DNA of 64,000 nucleotides. It comes from Papaver somniferum (lineage: Eukaryota; Streptophyta; Magnoliopsida; Ranunculales; Papaveraceae). Location of the stretch: positions 2,012,406 to 2,076,405 of the forward strand of contig NW_020639929.1 in assembly GCF_003573695.1 (NCBI RefSeq), written 5' to 3'. Position numbers and translations under genes: made by a program. Shown piece after piece: positions 49,018 to 60,341 of the stretch. How positions within the stretch are numbered: position 1 is the stretch's first letter; every line of letters begins with the position of its first letter. The notes under the pieces are model-generated. The model was not told where the DNA came from. It saw only the letters and a program-made list of their open reading frames with translations, and did no database searches.

Positions 49018-50194
49018 TTTTTAATTTTACATATACTAATTCAGCACTCAGAATTCAACATATGATACATTTTCTAAATCATAATCATAAATACGTACCT
49101 AACATGATTTATCATAGATTTTTTGTGCTATTACCAAGTATTATGAGTTTTCTTTGTGAAATATAAGAGAAAACAACACCAAGGTATAAAAATTGCTTCA
49201 AAAAAACACTAACGCTAAAATAAAGGAAATACAAATGCAATTTATGCTTTTCTTGTGGGAGATTTAGCAAAAGATAGAATTAAATAAGAAAAAGAAGAGG
49301 AATTTACGGTGACAGTTTATTAAATAGTAGTATGAACAAAATATCCTCCATAACTTCTCATCCTCTAGCTAGTTTATGTATAACTGTTAGTTCTAGGTTA
49401 AGATTTATTTGATTTTAATTAGCTCTGTTTTCATTATTTTTAGTTTTAGAAATAATTTTCTCTAGTTTTGAGTGTTTTGATTTTGTTTAATTTCTGTATT
49501 TCCATATAGCTAGGTCTTATTTTCTGTTCTTTGTAATTTCATCAAAGAGTTGTAGGTTTTTCTTGTTATCAGGAAGAAAATCTCCTTATACTGTGTTTAA
49601 ATGATAATGATTGACAAATGTCAAAGTTCGTAGCAACATCAGCAACCACGTCAGCAAAAGCATCATCATCATCCCCATTTACAACTACTTTATCGTTTGC
49701 AAAAATTATGGTTATCAAGTTTCAAATCACTAAGACATTTTTAGATTCCTACTCAGACGCAGGTGCATACTTATTCCAACCTCTTTCGAACGATACAGGT
49801 CGAGCTAGCTACCATATGTTACTCTATTTTAGTTTTGGTGTGTTACATTAGTTGCTTTATTAAAAATCTTGATAGATGGATCATTTGCTGATCCTAACAC
49901 TTTTGCCTAATGCAGTGGTGTCAAATTGTTTGGTGTTTCCTTCAATATGCCAAACATTACCATTTAACTGTCATGTAAAAAACCTTAAAAAGTGGAAGGA
50001 TCAATTGCTGATCCTAAGATCTCTGTCTTGTGCAGTCATGTTAGATCTTTGGGTTTGATTATCACAGACCAAACATGGCTATTTTACCCTTTATCTGGAT
50101 GTTTATACTGTTCAGTTGGTTGTAACGATGGAATACTCAGACTGTGGAGAGATCCAAATGTTAATGGTGTTAGATTAAACTCTGTTGAAATCTT
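49018..50194 (+). other. Anonymous DNA with possible WD-repeat fragment
   Basis: A serine/threonine-rich 77-codon ORF starts at 49618 and ends in a plausible splice region. At about 50090-50170 the frame reads CSVGCNDGILRLWRDPN, like the end of a WD40 blade. Two similar blocks, GATCATTTGCTGATCCTAA (49879) and GATCAATTGCTGATCCTAA (49999), suggest a small internal duplication. Cut at 50195 by a solo LTR. No family assigned. Confidence 0.25.
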
Positions 50195-52727
50195 TGAAAA
50201 AGCGGGGGTCTAACAACCACACCCAATATTTCGTTTAGGCAATATGTATGGACTAAATCCAATATAATTCCAAGAGAATCAACTAGACAGTCAGACTCAA
50301 TCAAGGAAAATATATCCAAGAGTTATATCTCGATTTCTCAAATCAATCTGCAATCAAACAGATAGGAATCTGTGAGCCAGATCAATATGAGAAATAACTT
50401 GGATGGTAACAAAGACCAATATCCAAGCGTCAATCAATTTCAATCAACAACTAAAGGTTGGATTGAACTACGCGCAATATGTGACATTTCAATTATATAG
50501 AAAATATAATGCGGAAAAGAAATAAAACAAACATCACAAGTTTTGTTAACGAGGAAACCGCAAATGCAGAAAAACCCCGGAACCTAGTCCAGATTTGAAC
50601 ACCAAACTGTATTAAGATGTTATATAATCTAGCGTACTATAAGTTAACTTCGGACTGGAATATAGTTGAGCCCTAACCAATCTCACACTGATTAAGGTAC
50701 AGTCGCGTTCCTTACGTCTCTGAATCCCAGCAGGAATCTATGCACTTGATTCCCTTAGCTGATCTCACCTACAACTAAGAGTTGTTACTAACCAAAGTCG
50801 AAGACTTGATAAACAAATCTGTTTCACATAGAAAAATCTATTAAAATAGATAAATCTGTCTCCCACAGAAATACCTACGAAGTTTTTGTTCCGTCTTTTG
50901 ATAAATCAAGGTGAACAAGAACCAATTGATAATCCGGTCTTATATTCCCGAAGAACAACCTAGAAATATCAATCACCTCACAATAACTTAACTATGTGGA
51001 AGTAGAACAAGTTATTGTGGAATCACAAAGAATGAGACGAAGAGCTTTGTGATTACTTTTTATATCTTACCTATCGGAGATAAATCTCGAGCAAATCTTA
51101 CAGAAGATAGTAATCAATACGATAGAACAAAGTAAGATCAGAACACGCAGCTACAGAGAAAATAGTTGGGTCTGGCTTCAGAATCCCAATGAAGTCTTTA
51201 ATTGGTTAACCTATAATGGTTTTAGGAAAAACCTAGGTTAAAGGAGAATCGACTCTAATCGCAACTAGTATCACACATGAGGTGTGGGGATTAAGTTTCC
51301 CAGTTGCTAAAGTTCTCCCTTATGTAGTCTTCAAATCAGGGTTTGCAATCAATTTTACCTTGGTAAAAAAACATTCAATAACCACAGCTAGATGAAACCT
51401 GATTTAAGATTCAAGCTAATATCTTTCCGCCGTTAGATGGTCTTTAGCTTGTTACACACAAACGAAATATACTTTCATTTAGATATGGATAACCGTACCT
51501 AAACGTGTATATTTAGTTGGCTCAATAACAGTTAACCGAAGTTAGCCATATGAACATTTTTCTCTTAACCTTGTTCATTTTAACACTTCTAGATCAATAG
51601 ATAAACAAATGAATCTAATTGTGTTACTCATACAGTTGTTCAATTTTTTATATTCTCATAGAAGTATACAAGATACAATTGAAGAAAAATCATATTGATT
51701 CAAAAGAATCAGTTCATGAACATTTTAGCCACAGTTTGCAAAGATGGCATTCCTTAATTTATAAATATATTTTTTCATGAGTATGAAATCAGTTCATGAA
51801 CATTTTAAGAAATTGAACCACTTAAGTTTGGAAACGAGTACGCGAACTTAAGTTCTGGAAATTCATCACAAGCCGATAGTTTGCAAACGGGTATGCAAAC
51901 TGTAGCTCCGGACCGAATTCAGTTAAAACCGTTTGCGAACGAGTAAGCAAACTTGGTTCCTGGACTTCAAAAGTTAAATCAGTTTGCGAACGTGTATTCA
52001 AACTTAAGTACCTTGACTTAAACAGTTGAATATGTTTGCGAACGGTATGCAAACTTTCGGTCCTGAATTCCGTCAACAAAGTTCGTACACTAAGTACACA
52101 AACCGTAATGTAATCAGACATGATTTTTAGCTCTTAACTCCCATTTCAATCATTGAAACATTTTTAGAAGACGACAAACTGTCTCACACAAACTATTAGC
52201 TTATAAGCAATTTTCAAGTGATCGAATGATCAATACGAAACATTCCTAGCCTACATCAAATGACTGTCTCGTACAAATCATGTAAGATATTACCAGGTTA
52301 TTCTAACATGATCATCTTTTGACTTTCGTCAAGAATAATGATGAACGTGGTTACAACAAAAAGCTTACCAACACATATTTTGAGAAAGATAAAAGCGAGT
52401 TAAACTCAGCTCGAAATATCAAATGTGTATAATATAAAGACTATATAGCTATACGACTTTTGTCTCAATAGGAGATAGAATAGAATAGACTTCTGAGTGG
52501 TAGATGAGTTCAAGTCTCCACATACCTTTTGTTGATGAAGTTCCACAAGCTCCCCTTAGTAGTTCTTCATCTTCAATCAATGAACACCGTGAAGTCTAAA
52601 GCTTAACTACACATTCTATCCTAATCCGAGACATAGCTATAAGTAGACTAGAAATCAAAACCTATAATTTTGACAAACAAGCTTGAGATAGCAACGCTTG
52701 CGAGTTCGACCAAAAAGCGTTCTAATA
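50195..52727 (-). repeat. Solo LTR of the pol-less family with 5-bp TSD
   Basis: Starts TGAAAAAGCGGGGG at 50195 and ends ...TCTAATA at 52727 (the complement of a mutated TGTTAGA). It is flanked by ATCTT on both sides (50190-50194 and 52728-52732). It is colinear with the other LTRs. The motif array at 51830-52090 uses GTTTGCGAACG and GTATGCAAAC instead of TTCGCGGACT. A solo LTR arises by recombination between the two LTRs of a full element. Confidence 0.92.
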
Positions 52728-52732
52728 ATCTT

Positions 52733-53660
52733 AAAAATCAATCTTGTAAAAGCATGTCCCAGTTGTAATGCTTGAGGTTCGCTTCTTTTCTTATATAGAA
52801 AAAAAGTGTGGTCCCAAGAGTTAAAACAATAAGTCAAACATTCCCGGTAAAAAAATGGTGGGTCCAGTGTGAATTTATGCGGCACTTTAGAAAAAGTCGG
52901 ACAAAACACGTTAAATGCGCGTTTCTAGTCCGGAATTGAAACTAGACATCATATCTATACGGGCGAATCTGCTACTTTTGATAAATTATTCGCGAACTTG
53001 CCGACCAGGATTTGAGTTTTATTGAGAAGAGATACCAAAGAATGCTAACTAGGGTTTGAGTTTTATTGAGAAGAAACACCCCAGAAATTAGAATCTTTTA
53101 GGGAAAAAAGTTTGTCACAACTACTTGTAAATTAGCCACATCCTCAACTACCTTAAACTGGTAATCGGGCATAAGCACTATGATTAAAGAGATTGTGAGG
53201 CCCATCAAGGGCCTGCTTACACCTAAAGCATGTACGTTCCTACGTGAAGTTTGAGGTACAAGAACACTAATTATCACACAAGACCTTTACTTAGAAATTA
53301 AAATGAAAGCACAAGTTGGTGTTAAACTTGAAATGTAAGTATGAAATTAGGATAACTTCAAGACCACCAACAGTCCACCATCACCTCTATTCATGGATTC
53401 ATTCTTTGAGACAAAAGGAAGACACCAAAATCTTCTCCAAGAGACTTTCAATTATGAAAGTAACTACTTAAGTAGAAGTGTATATCTGTCTGTACTTTTC
53501 TTGCGTTGATAGAATGCAACTTGTGCATGTTGTACATGTCGCTTGTTGTGTGATGATGCAATTATGTGGCAATTGGATAATACGAGGGTGGGCCGGGGCT
53601 TTGTTTTTCTTAAATATCAGGCATTTTAGACACTACTAGTCTGCTACACCCATATTTATG
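52733..53660. other. Anonymous DNA with a short duplication
   Basis: No gene. GGRTTTGAGTTTTATTGAGA occurs twice (about 53010 and 53053). Confidence 0.35.
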
Positions 53661-53664
53661 CATA

Positions 53665-53770
53665 TGCGGGTGTCACTATGGTGCAGTGGTAAAATTACTG
53701 GATAATGGTACTAATAGCCTGAGTTTAAAATTGGCCAACATTAACTCATTTATTGATAGAAAATAAAAAA
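53665..53770 (+). mobile_element. Possible tRNA-derived SINE fragment
   Basis: TATGGTGCAGTGGTAAAAT resembles a tRNA A box as seen in plant Au-type SINEs. About 35 bases later CCTGAGTTTAAAATTGG could be a decayed B box. It ends in an A-rich tail (about 53759-53770). No TSD found. Confidence 0.3.
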
Positions 53771-54315
53771 AGATTATGTTAATGCACATTTTCTCACATA
53801 CACCTTTCAAATTATCCTCTTATATATTATGTGCCTTCCTACGCTAAGTTTTCTTTTTAGAACCCCTTATTATCTTCAATCCTTGTTTCTGCATTGTCGT
53901 TTTTACACTATAACGAATCATGTATGTCATTATGTTATATTTGGGATTAACATGCGGAGCTATACACAAGTTGTGGGTGGCCATGGCCACCCCAATATTT
54001 TGGAATTTTTATATGATAATAGGTAAATTTGGTCACACATTTCCTAAGTTGTGGCTAGTGGCCCTTCCATCATTCAAATCCTATCTTCGCCGCTGTTTGT
54101 GATGTCATGTGTCCTCATGGGCATGCCTACGATCATATTATGTCAATCTTAATGAAGAAGATTATTTTCATTTCAAAAATCCTCACATTTCCACGGCTAT
54201 TCTTTAAGCTTTCTTGATTTTGATTACATGGTAGACCTTTTTGAGTCTTGCAGGGCCTAGGTTAGGTGCGGATGGGATTTGTTTTTGGTAGATCGTTGTT
54301 TGTTGCCTTAAAGTG
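53771..54315. other. Anonymous DNA
   Basis: Nothing recognised. It ends at the hAT target-site duplication. Confidence 0.35.
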
Positions 54316-54323
54316 GTTTATAG
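54316..54323 (+). repeat. hAT target-site duplication, left
   Basis: GTTTATAG, identical to 58872-58879. Confidence 0.95.
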
Positions 54324-57300
54324 CAAGGTTCGAAAAACGGGTCACGGCCCAGGTCACAGGTACTAGGCGTGACCGTTATAACGTGTTTTGACGGGTGTGA
54401 GCACGTTTTGGGTCAAAAACGCGTTATATAGGAATAAAACGCGTTTTTTTGACGTTTTTTTAAAATAACGGGTGTGATAACGGTTAAATAAGAAAAATAA
54501 ATAATTTGTGATCTGAATTTCCTATGTAACGGTAATTACAGCTGTGAAAACGGTTACAACGGGTCTAAATAACGTTGTTACTACGTTTTTTCATTTTTTT
54601 TGGTTTAATTTATTTATTTGATTTTTTATTTATTTGTTTATGGGTTTTTAACATACAAATTTATGGATATCTAGTAAAATTCACAACCCTAAGTCTATGA
54701 CTTATAACAATGCATTGTAGTTATCGTCTACCGACAATATTTATACACGCATACTATCACTATCCACTTGATATGTTCAAGTTGTCACTCGAATAGTTCA
54801 ATGCATTCCCCAATATTTCAATAATGCATATTCGGATTCAAAAGCAGTCAAAACTTTGTTGTCAACTAATATTCCTAGGCTCTTAGCTACTTGCTACAAG
54901 ACTAACCAACAAGGAATGCAACAGGAAGAGAGTCAGAGACTAGCTAGAGAAAAAGAGAGTGAGAGAGGGAAGTCTGGGAGTCGATTTATCTTTTTCTTTT
55001 GCATTTGGAGGTGTGTAAAGTATATGATACATGTGGTCTGTAATTTAGAGTTCAGACTCAAAAGTTAAAGAAATAAAACAAAAAAAAAGTAAAAAGAGTA
55101 GTTGGTTTCATGATCAAAGACATAGCTAGCCTGTGCTTATATACGCATGCAACGAGATTCAAAATGTTTCAAGAATATTTCGATTTGCTAGCTATTATGT
55201 CTTCTTGCCCAAAGGAATGCTTTAAAAGGACAAGAAGAGAATTGAAATGAAATCAATACCTCTGGTTCTCTGGTTCTATGCTTCTTGCTCAAAGGAATGC
55301 TTTACATTTTGAATTTCTCAAATACAAGTTTAAGAGGTAATATTCATAATTAAATAGTCCATCAACTTGAATCAGTTGGCACGTAAAAAATCATTGTTTC
55401 TTTATAAAAAATGTCATGATGAATTGATGTATGGTATGTTTGTATTCCTGTTCTCAATCATGAAAAAATGAGAGGCTACACGATCCTTAATTTCAACTTT
55501 TAATATTCAAGTTGAGTAAATGACTAATGCAACTTGTGATTTCTAATTATAATGCTACTCTAACCATTTTTATATTGATGAAATATGTCCACTTAACTTG
55601 TATTTATATATGTCACTTATTGCTATGTGAATTTCCTACTTACATAATATAATGGAAGGATCAACATCTGCAAAACGAGATGTTTTTCATGCATATTGTA
55701 CTGTAATGAGTGATGGTAAAAAGCTGAAGTGTATTTTTTGTGAAAAAGAAGTGTCTGCGGGAATTTCGCGTTTCAAAATGCATTTGGCACAACAAAGAGG
55801 TACAATTACTCCCTGCATGCATGTGCCACCTGAGATTAAAAATTTAGCAAAAGTATGGGTGCAAGACAGAAACAAAGCAAAACGGCAACGAGTACCAGAA
55901 ACTGAATATGAAGATACAGAAATTCAAGATATGTATGAAAATGAACCGTGGAACCCTGTGCATGATATAGATGAAGAAGAACAAGCGCCGGTAACACAAA
56001 AGAAAATGGGCGGGTTATCGAAGTTGAAGAACCTTTTTGGACGAAAAAAGTAAGAATACTAATGTCGGAGAAGGTACATCACAGCGTCCACAGGCCTCTA
56101 TGGACATACCTAGTTCTTCAATGCGTACACCACACCAAGCACCTAGGATGTCTGTAGATATGGGAGGACAATATAATACTAATAGGGATTCTCAACCTAG
56201 CATGGCGAATTTTGGGAGAAGTAAAACATGCCGGGAAAAAGTTGATTCTTCTGTTGGACGTTTTTTATATGCTAATGATATTCCCTTCAATGTGGCCAAC
56301 TCAACTCAGTACCACGAGGCATTCAATGCAGTTGCAAATTTCGGAAAATCATACAGAGCTCCGTCTTCCTATAAGTTGTCGAACCCATTATTAAGGCAGG
56401 AAAAACAAAGGATTCAGAAGGATGTGGTGTCGGTCCAACGAAATTATTGGAGAGAGTATGGGTGTACACTCATGTCAGATGGTTGGAAAAACAAAAATAA
56501 CCATACGATTGTAAACTTCTTAGTTTACAGTGGCCATGGGACAGCATTTTTGAAAAGCGTTGACATCGAGCATAATCGGTTGACAGCAGAGTATTTGATG
56601 AGTTTGTTCAGACCGGTTATAGAAGATATTGGTCCGACAAATATTGTTCAAATAGTAACTGATCAAGGATCCCAATTCAAAGCCGCAGGTAACTATTACA
56701 ACTTAATTTAATTACAGTTGTTTATTTTTATTATTATTAATTCATTTCTCATTTTGTTTTAATAGGTATGAGATTGGCCATAGAGTATGGTACATTTTTT
56801 TGGGTACCTTGTGCAGCTCATGTGTTGGATTTAATGTTGGAAGATACTGAAAAGTTCCCCTTTGTTAAAGGTGTGATTTCAGAAGCTAGAAAAATCAGTA
56901 AATTTATTTATAATCATGGTTGGGTTCTTGCTAGATTCAGACAACATTCTGGGGGACGCAATCTATTGCGCCCTGGCTTAACAAGGTTTGCGACAAATTT
57001 TATCGCAATCAAAAGTATCATTGATCAACGTAATGCAATCGAGAGTCTTTTTGTAGACCAAGAATTTGTGAACTCGCCAGAAGGAAAAACTCGTACGGCT
57101 AAAGATGTGAAAAACATTATTTTGAATGAGATGTTTTGGCACACATGCCAAAATGCATGCATGATGGTTGGTCCTTTATTGAAAATGATCCGTTTCTTGG
57201 ATTCAGATAAACCTACCATGGGTTATTTGTTTCATGCACTTGCTACATGTGTGGAAACTATAGAAAGGGGTTTGGGTAAAACTCGAAATAATTCTATTGT

Positions 57301-58871
57301 AGGTGTGATTAACCGACGATGGAAAGATCAGTTGAGTTCTCCTCTTCATGCTGCAGCGCATTTTCTGAATCCATATTATATCTACAACCCAGCAGCCAAT
57401 CTCATCAACAATGAAATTTCTCAGCCCCAAATTTGTCTCAGTGAAGTTATATCAAAAATGATTAGTAGCCCTCAAGAACAAGCGACATGCATGCTAGAGG
57501 TGTGAATTTTTATTAACAATTAATTTCGTAATTATATGAATTTCTATTCACAGTTTTTGATATTTTTAGGCGGGAAGAATGCAAATGATGCAAGGCCAAT
57601 TTGCATCACCATCAGCAAGATTGGCTGCTCTGCAAGGTGATCCTGTAAGCTGGTGGTTGTCATACGGTGCTCAGTTTCCATCACTCCAGAGGATCGCGGT
57701 AAAGATACTAAGCCAGACAAACACATCGTCTGGATCCGAGAGGAATTGGAGTGTGTTTGAAAGAATTCACACCAAACTACGCAACCGTTTAGTTTCGTCA
57801 AGAATAAACGATTTGGTATATGTTCAGTACCAATTTAGATTGGAGCAGCAAGAGTTCAAGGTAAAGCAAAGCGACATAACATCGATGTCCACGATGTTCA
57901 TAGCCTGCTGACAGATGAAATATGCTTGATTGGATAGCAGGGGATGATGAAACACCAGTTTTACCTCAGGAAGAACATTGGTTAAATGAATTGGAAGAGG
58001 AAGCATCTAATAATCCAGAGCCTCTCCCTCCACCATACGAATGGCATGGTCCATAAGTTGAAATCTCATATCAAAGGTTGCCAGTGAGTAACTTTGTTTA
58101 TGACTTTGGTAACCTAACATTTGGAGACAATACACAAGGTCATGAAAATGAAAATCCCATATACAATTCTCATTACACTGAAGATCGTCCAGAAGAAGAT
58201 ACCCGAGGAATTAATGAAGAGTATAATTCCAATATTAATATCAATAATGAAGTAGATAATCGTAATGATAATGAGGAAGAAGACTATGGTTATGAAGATG
58301 ACGATACTGTTAACTACGACAGCCAAATGCATTACGCGAACCAATATGAGGCGGAGGAAGAGGAGGAGGAATCAACTGAGAATCGTCGAGAAAACAGAAA
58401 ATACTTGAATAAGTCAAAAAAAAAATGCCGGTACAAGTTGGTTTGTCTAAGTTTAAAATTTCAAGCACTACTGTCACTAGGTTACTTATTGTAAGTTTAT
58501 AAAATTTGAAGTGTTTAATGATTATTTATGAAATTTTAGTTGTAAGTTTGAAATTAAAAATTGTATAAAAATTTCTCCAATTCAATTTTTTTTTCCTTAA
58601 AAACGGGTTTAACCGGTATGAAAACGGAAAATACGGTGTAAAAAACGTGTGTTAAAATGTTATTTAGAAGAAAAAAACTGAAATATTAATTTTAGAAAAA
58701 CGGTAATCACAGGTGTGAAAACGGTTATAACGGATCTAAATAACGCCATTTTTTCCTATTTATCGGTATTATTTAGGTAAGCGTGTTGGTGAGCCTCACG
58801 AGAACGGTATATGGCGCGTGAGCGTTATAACGGACGTTTTTTCGGAAAAAACGGCCGTTTTTCAAACCTTG
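54324..58871 (+). mobile_element. hAT superfamily DNA transposon, full length
   Basis: 4548 bp between perfect 8-bp TSDs (GTTTATAG). TIRs: left CAAGGTTCGAAAAACGG, complement of right CAAGGTTTGAAAAACGG, one mismatch in 17. Both subterminal regions (54330-54600 and 58600-58870) are packed with AACGG/ACGTT motifs, the likely transposase-binding sites. The element encodes a BED/DUF659/hAT-dimerisation transposase that is now frameshifted. The intact ends would still be usable by an active relative. Confidence 0.97.
55652..58500 (+). pseudogene. hAT transposase (BED finger, DUF659, hATC), frameshifted
   Basis: Exon 1 (55652-56688) starts MEGSTSAKRDVFHAYCTVMS and has a BED-type zinc finger (KCIFCEKEVSAGISRFKMHL). 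A one-base shift in an A run near 56045 leads into the DUF659 part: REYGCTLMSDGWKNKNNHTI and IVQIVTDQGSQFKAAG, holding the first two acidic residues (DGW, VTDQ). An in-frame intron 56689-56765 leads to exon 2 (56766-57499) with WVPCAAHVLDLMLED. A second intron 57500-57569 leads to the hATC domain SWWLSYGAQFPSLQRIAVKI and TSSGSERNWSVFERIHTKLR (57640-57790). Frameshifts near 57863 and 57925 and a TAA at 58054 follow. An acidic tail (NEEEDYGYEDDD, EAEEEEEES) runs to about 58490. It cannot be made intact from this copy. Confidence 0.92.
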
Positions 58872-58879
58872 GTTTATAG
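58872..58879 (+). repeat. hAT target-site duplication, right
   Basis: GTTTATAG, identical to 54316-54323. Confidence 0.95.
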
Positions 58880-58916
58880 TTACTTAAATTACATCAGCAA
58901 TAATTTCATTTGCATG

Positions 58917-58995
58917 CACGTGACATATCACGTGAGGTATGCACGTGAGGATACTTGGGTTTGAAAGATAACGTGACTTAGTCATCTAGCACGTG
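58917..58995. promoter_or_regulatory. Cluster of four CACGTG G-boxes
   Basis: CACGTG occurs at 58917-58922, 58929-58934, 58942-58947 and 58990-58995, with ACGT cores also near 58971 and 59001. G-boxes bind plant bHLH and bZIP factors. No gene start was recognised nearby, so a regulatory role is unproven. Confidence 0.4.
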
Positions 58996-59449
58996 CAATC
59001 ACGTTAAGTAAGTTAGTCCTTAAAAATCTAGAGGGAGCCCATTGATAAACTTAATCAAAATCCCAAAACAAGTGCTTGCTTCATTTAAAAATTAGTTGTC
59101 TCTCAATTATTGATTCCTGGATCCTTTAGCATCCAACTTAATTTTGAAAATGCGACCAACATTTAAGCTCACATGAGTACTCTAAAGGTTTATTGACGTC
59201 GAAATTTAGATATCAAGATACAACCAAATTCAAAATGCACATAATTTGTGTAAAAAGAATTTCTAGACGAGCCAGGATACCCAAACCACGTACAACACCT
59301 GGCTAATATTTGTGACACATTAAGACAGTAGACCTCCCTATTCATATCACAAAATTGGTTAAAAAGACCAAAATCAACAATTTCTGGGTGAAACGGACAT
59401 GTAAAATTTGATACTGTTTAAACGGACGAAAATGTAAAAATAGCCAGGA

Positions 59450-59575
59450 TGTAAACAGTTTCATCCTATCAATTTTTAAATATTTTTTCTTATTTTTAAT
59501 TTATATCAGGATGCATCCAGTTTCATTCTCTCTCTTTTTTAAATTAAAGCCAGGATGAATCCATTTTCATTCTTC
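59450..59575. repeat. Three imperfect tandem repeats
   Basis: CAGGATGTAAACAGTTTCAT, CAGGATGCATCCAGTTTCAT and CAGGATGAATCCATTTTCAT occur at about 59453, 59508 and 59552, separated by T-rich spacers. Confidence 0.7.
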
Positions 59576-59667
59576 CTATTTTTTTTGTGTCCATTTCACC
59601 CATATTAATTTTTACTCGTCCATTTGAGCCACGTTTTAAATTTTTTTGGACGAATAACCCATTTTCT

Positions 59668-60341
59668 GTTCCTGATAGCCAAGGAGGCAAGGACAGATCA
59701 AGAGTTCATTTGAATATTTTCTGACCTGGACTAAGGTCAATAGATAAAACCGTAAATCATTCACTTGAATTCTTTTTACATTGGCGAACCAATTACGGAG
59801 CCAGTCTAGTGCAAAGGTATCTACTTGCTCCTCCGCCTAGCCGGTTCTAAAGCTTATGTTGGGCCAAATGAAGACGTGAAGCTATTTACAAGCCTGATTT
59901 TACTTTGAGTCATAAAGCAATATCTTGCACCCAAACCTTGAAAGTTTAGCTCCCTTCTCTGCCAAAGTTATAACTCTCTCGTAGGTTCGTCTCTGCTGAC
60001 AGCCATTCTCACTATTAATTCTTTAACACAACCAAATTTGATATCGGAAAATGGGTTATTTTTCCAAAAAGTTAGGCTTGGATGAAAGATATTGCTTTAT
60101 GACTCAAAGTAAAATCAGGCTTGTAAATAGCTTCATGTCTTCATTTGGCCCAACATAATTTAGAGCCGGCTAGGCGGAGGAGCAAGTAGATATCCTTGTA
60201 CTAGGCGCTCCACCACTGGTTCGCCAATGTAAAAAAAGTTCAAGTGAATGATTTACGGTTATCTATTGACCTTAGCCCAGGTCAGAAAATATTCAAATGA
60301 ACTCTTGATCTGTCCTTGCCTCCTTGGCTATCAGGAAGAAC
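59668..60341. repeat. Large inverted repeat (arms about 270 bp, loop about 135 bp)
   Basis: The left arm 59668-59938 and right arm 60074-60341 are complementary over nearly their whole length with scattered mismatches. For example, GGAGGCAAGGACAGATCAAG (left) pairs with CTTGATCTGTCCTTGCCTCC (right). The sequence just outside the left arm (ATAACCCATTTTC, 59654-59666) is also present inverted inside the loop (60047-60059). This is a fold-back structure. Confidence 0.88.

Noticed and set aside
53665..53740. tRNA gene
   Set aside because: A- and B-box-like strings are present but no cloverleaf stems can be drawn; a SINE remnant is more likely.
53829..54102. Two overlapping short ORFs
   Set aside because: No start context, no family, and typical of random AT-rich sequence.
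58078..58494. Independent acidic-protein gene
   Set aside because: It lies in the same frame as the hAT transposase C-terminal piece just before it, inside the TIRs, and is better read as its tail.
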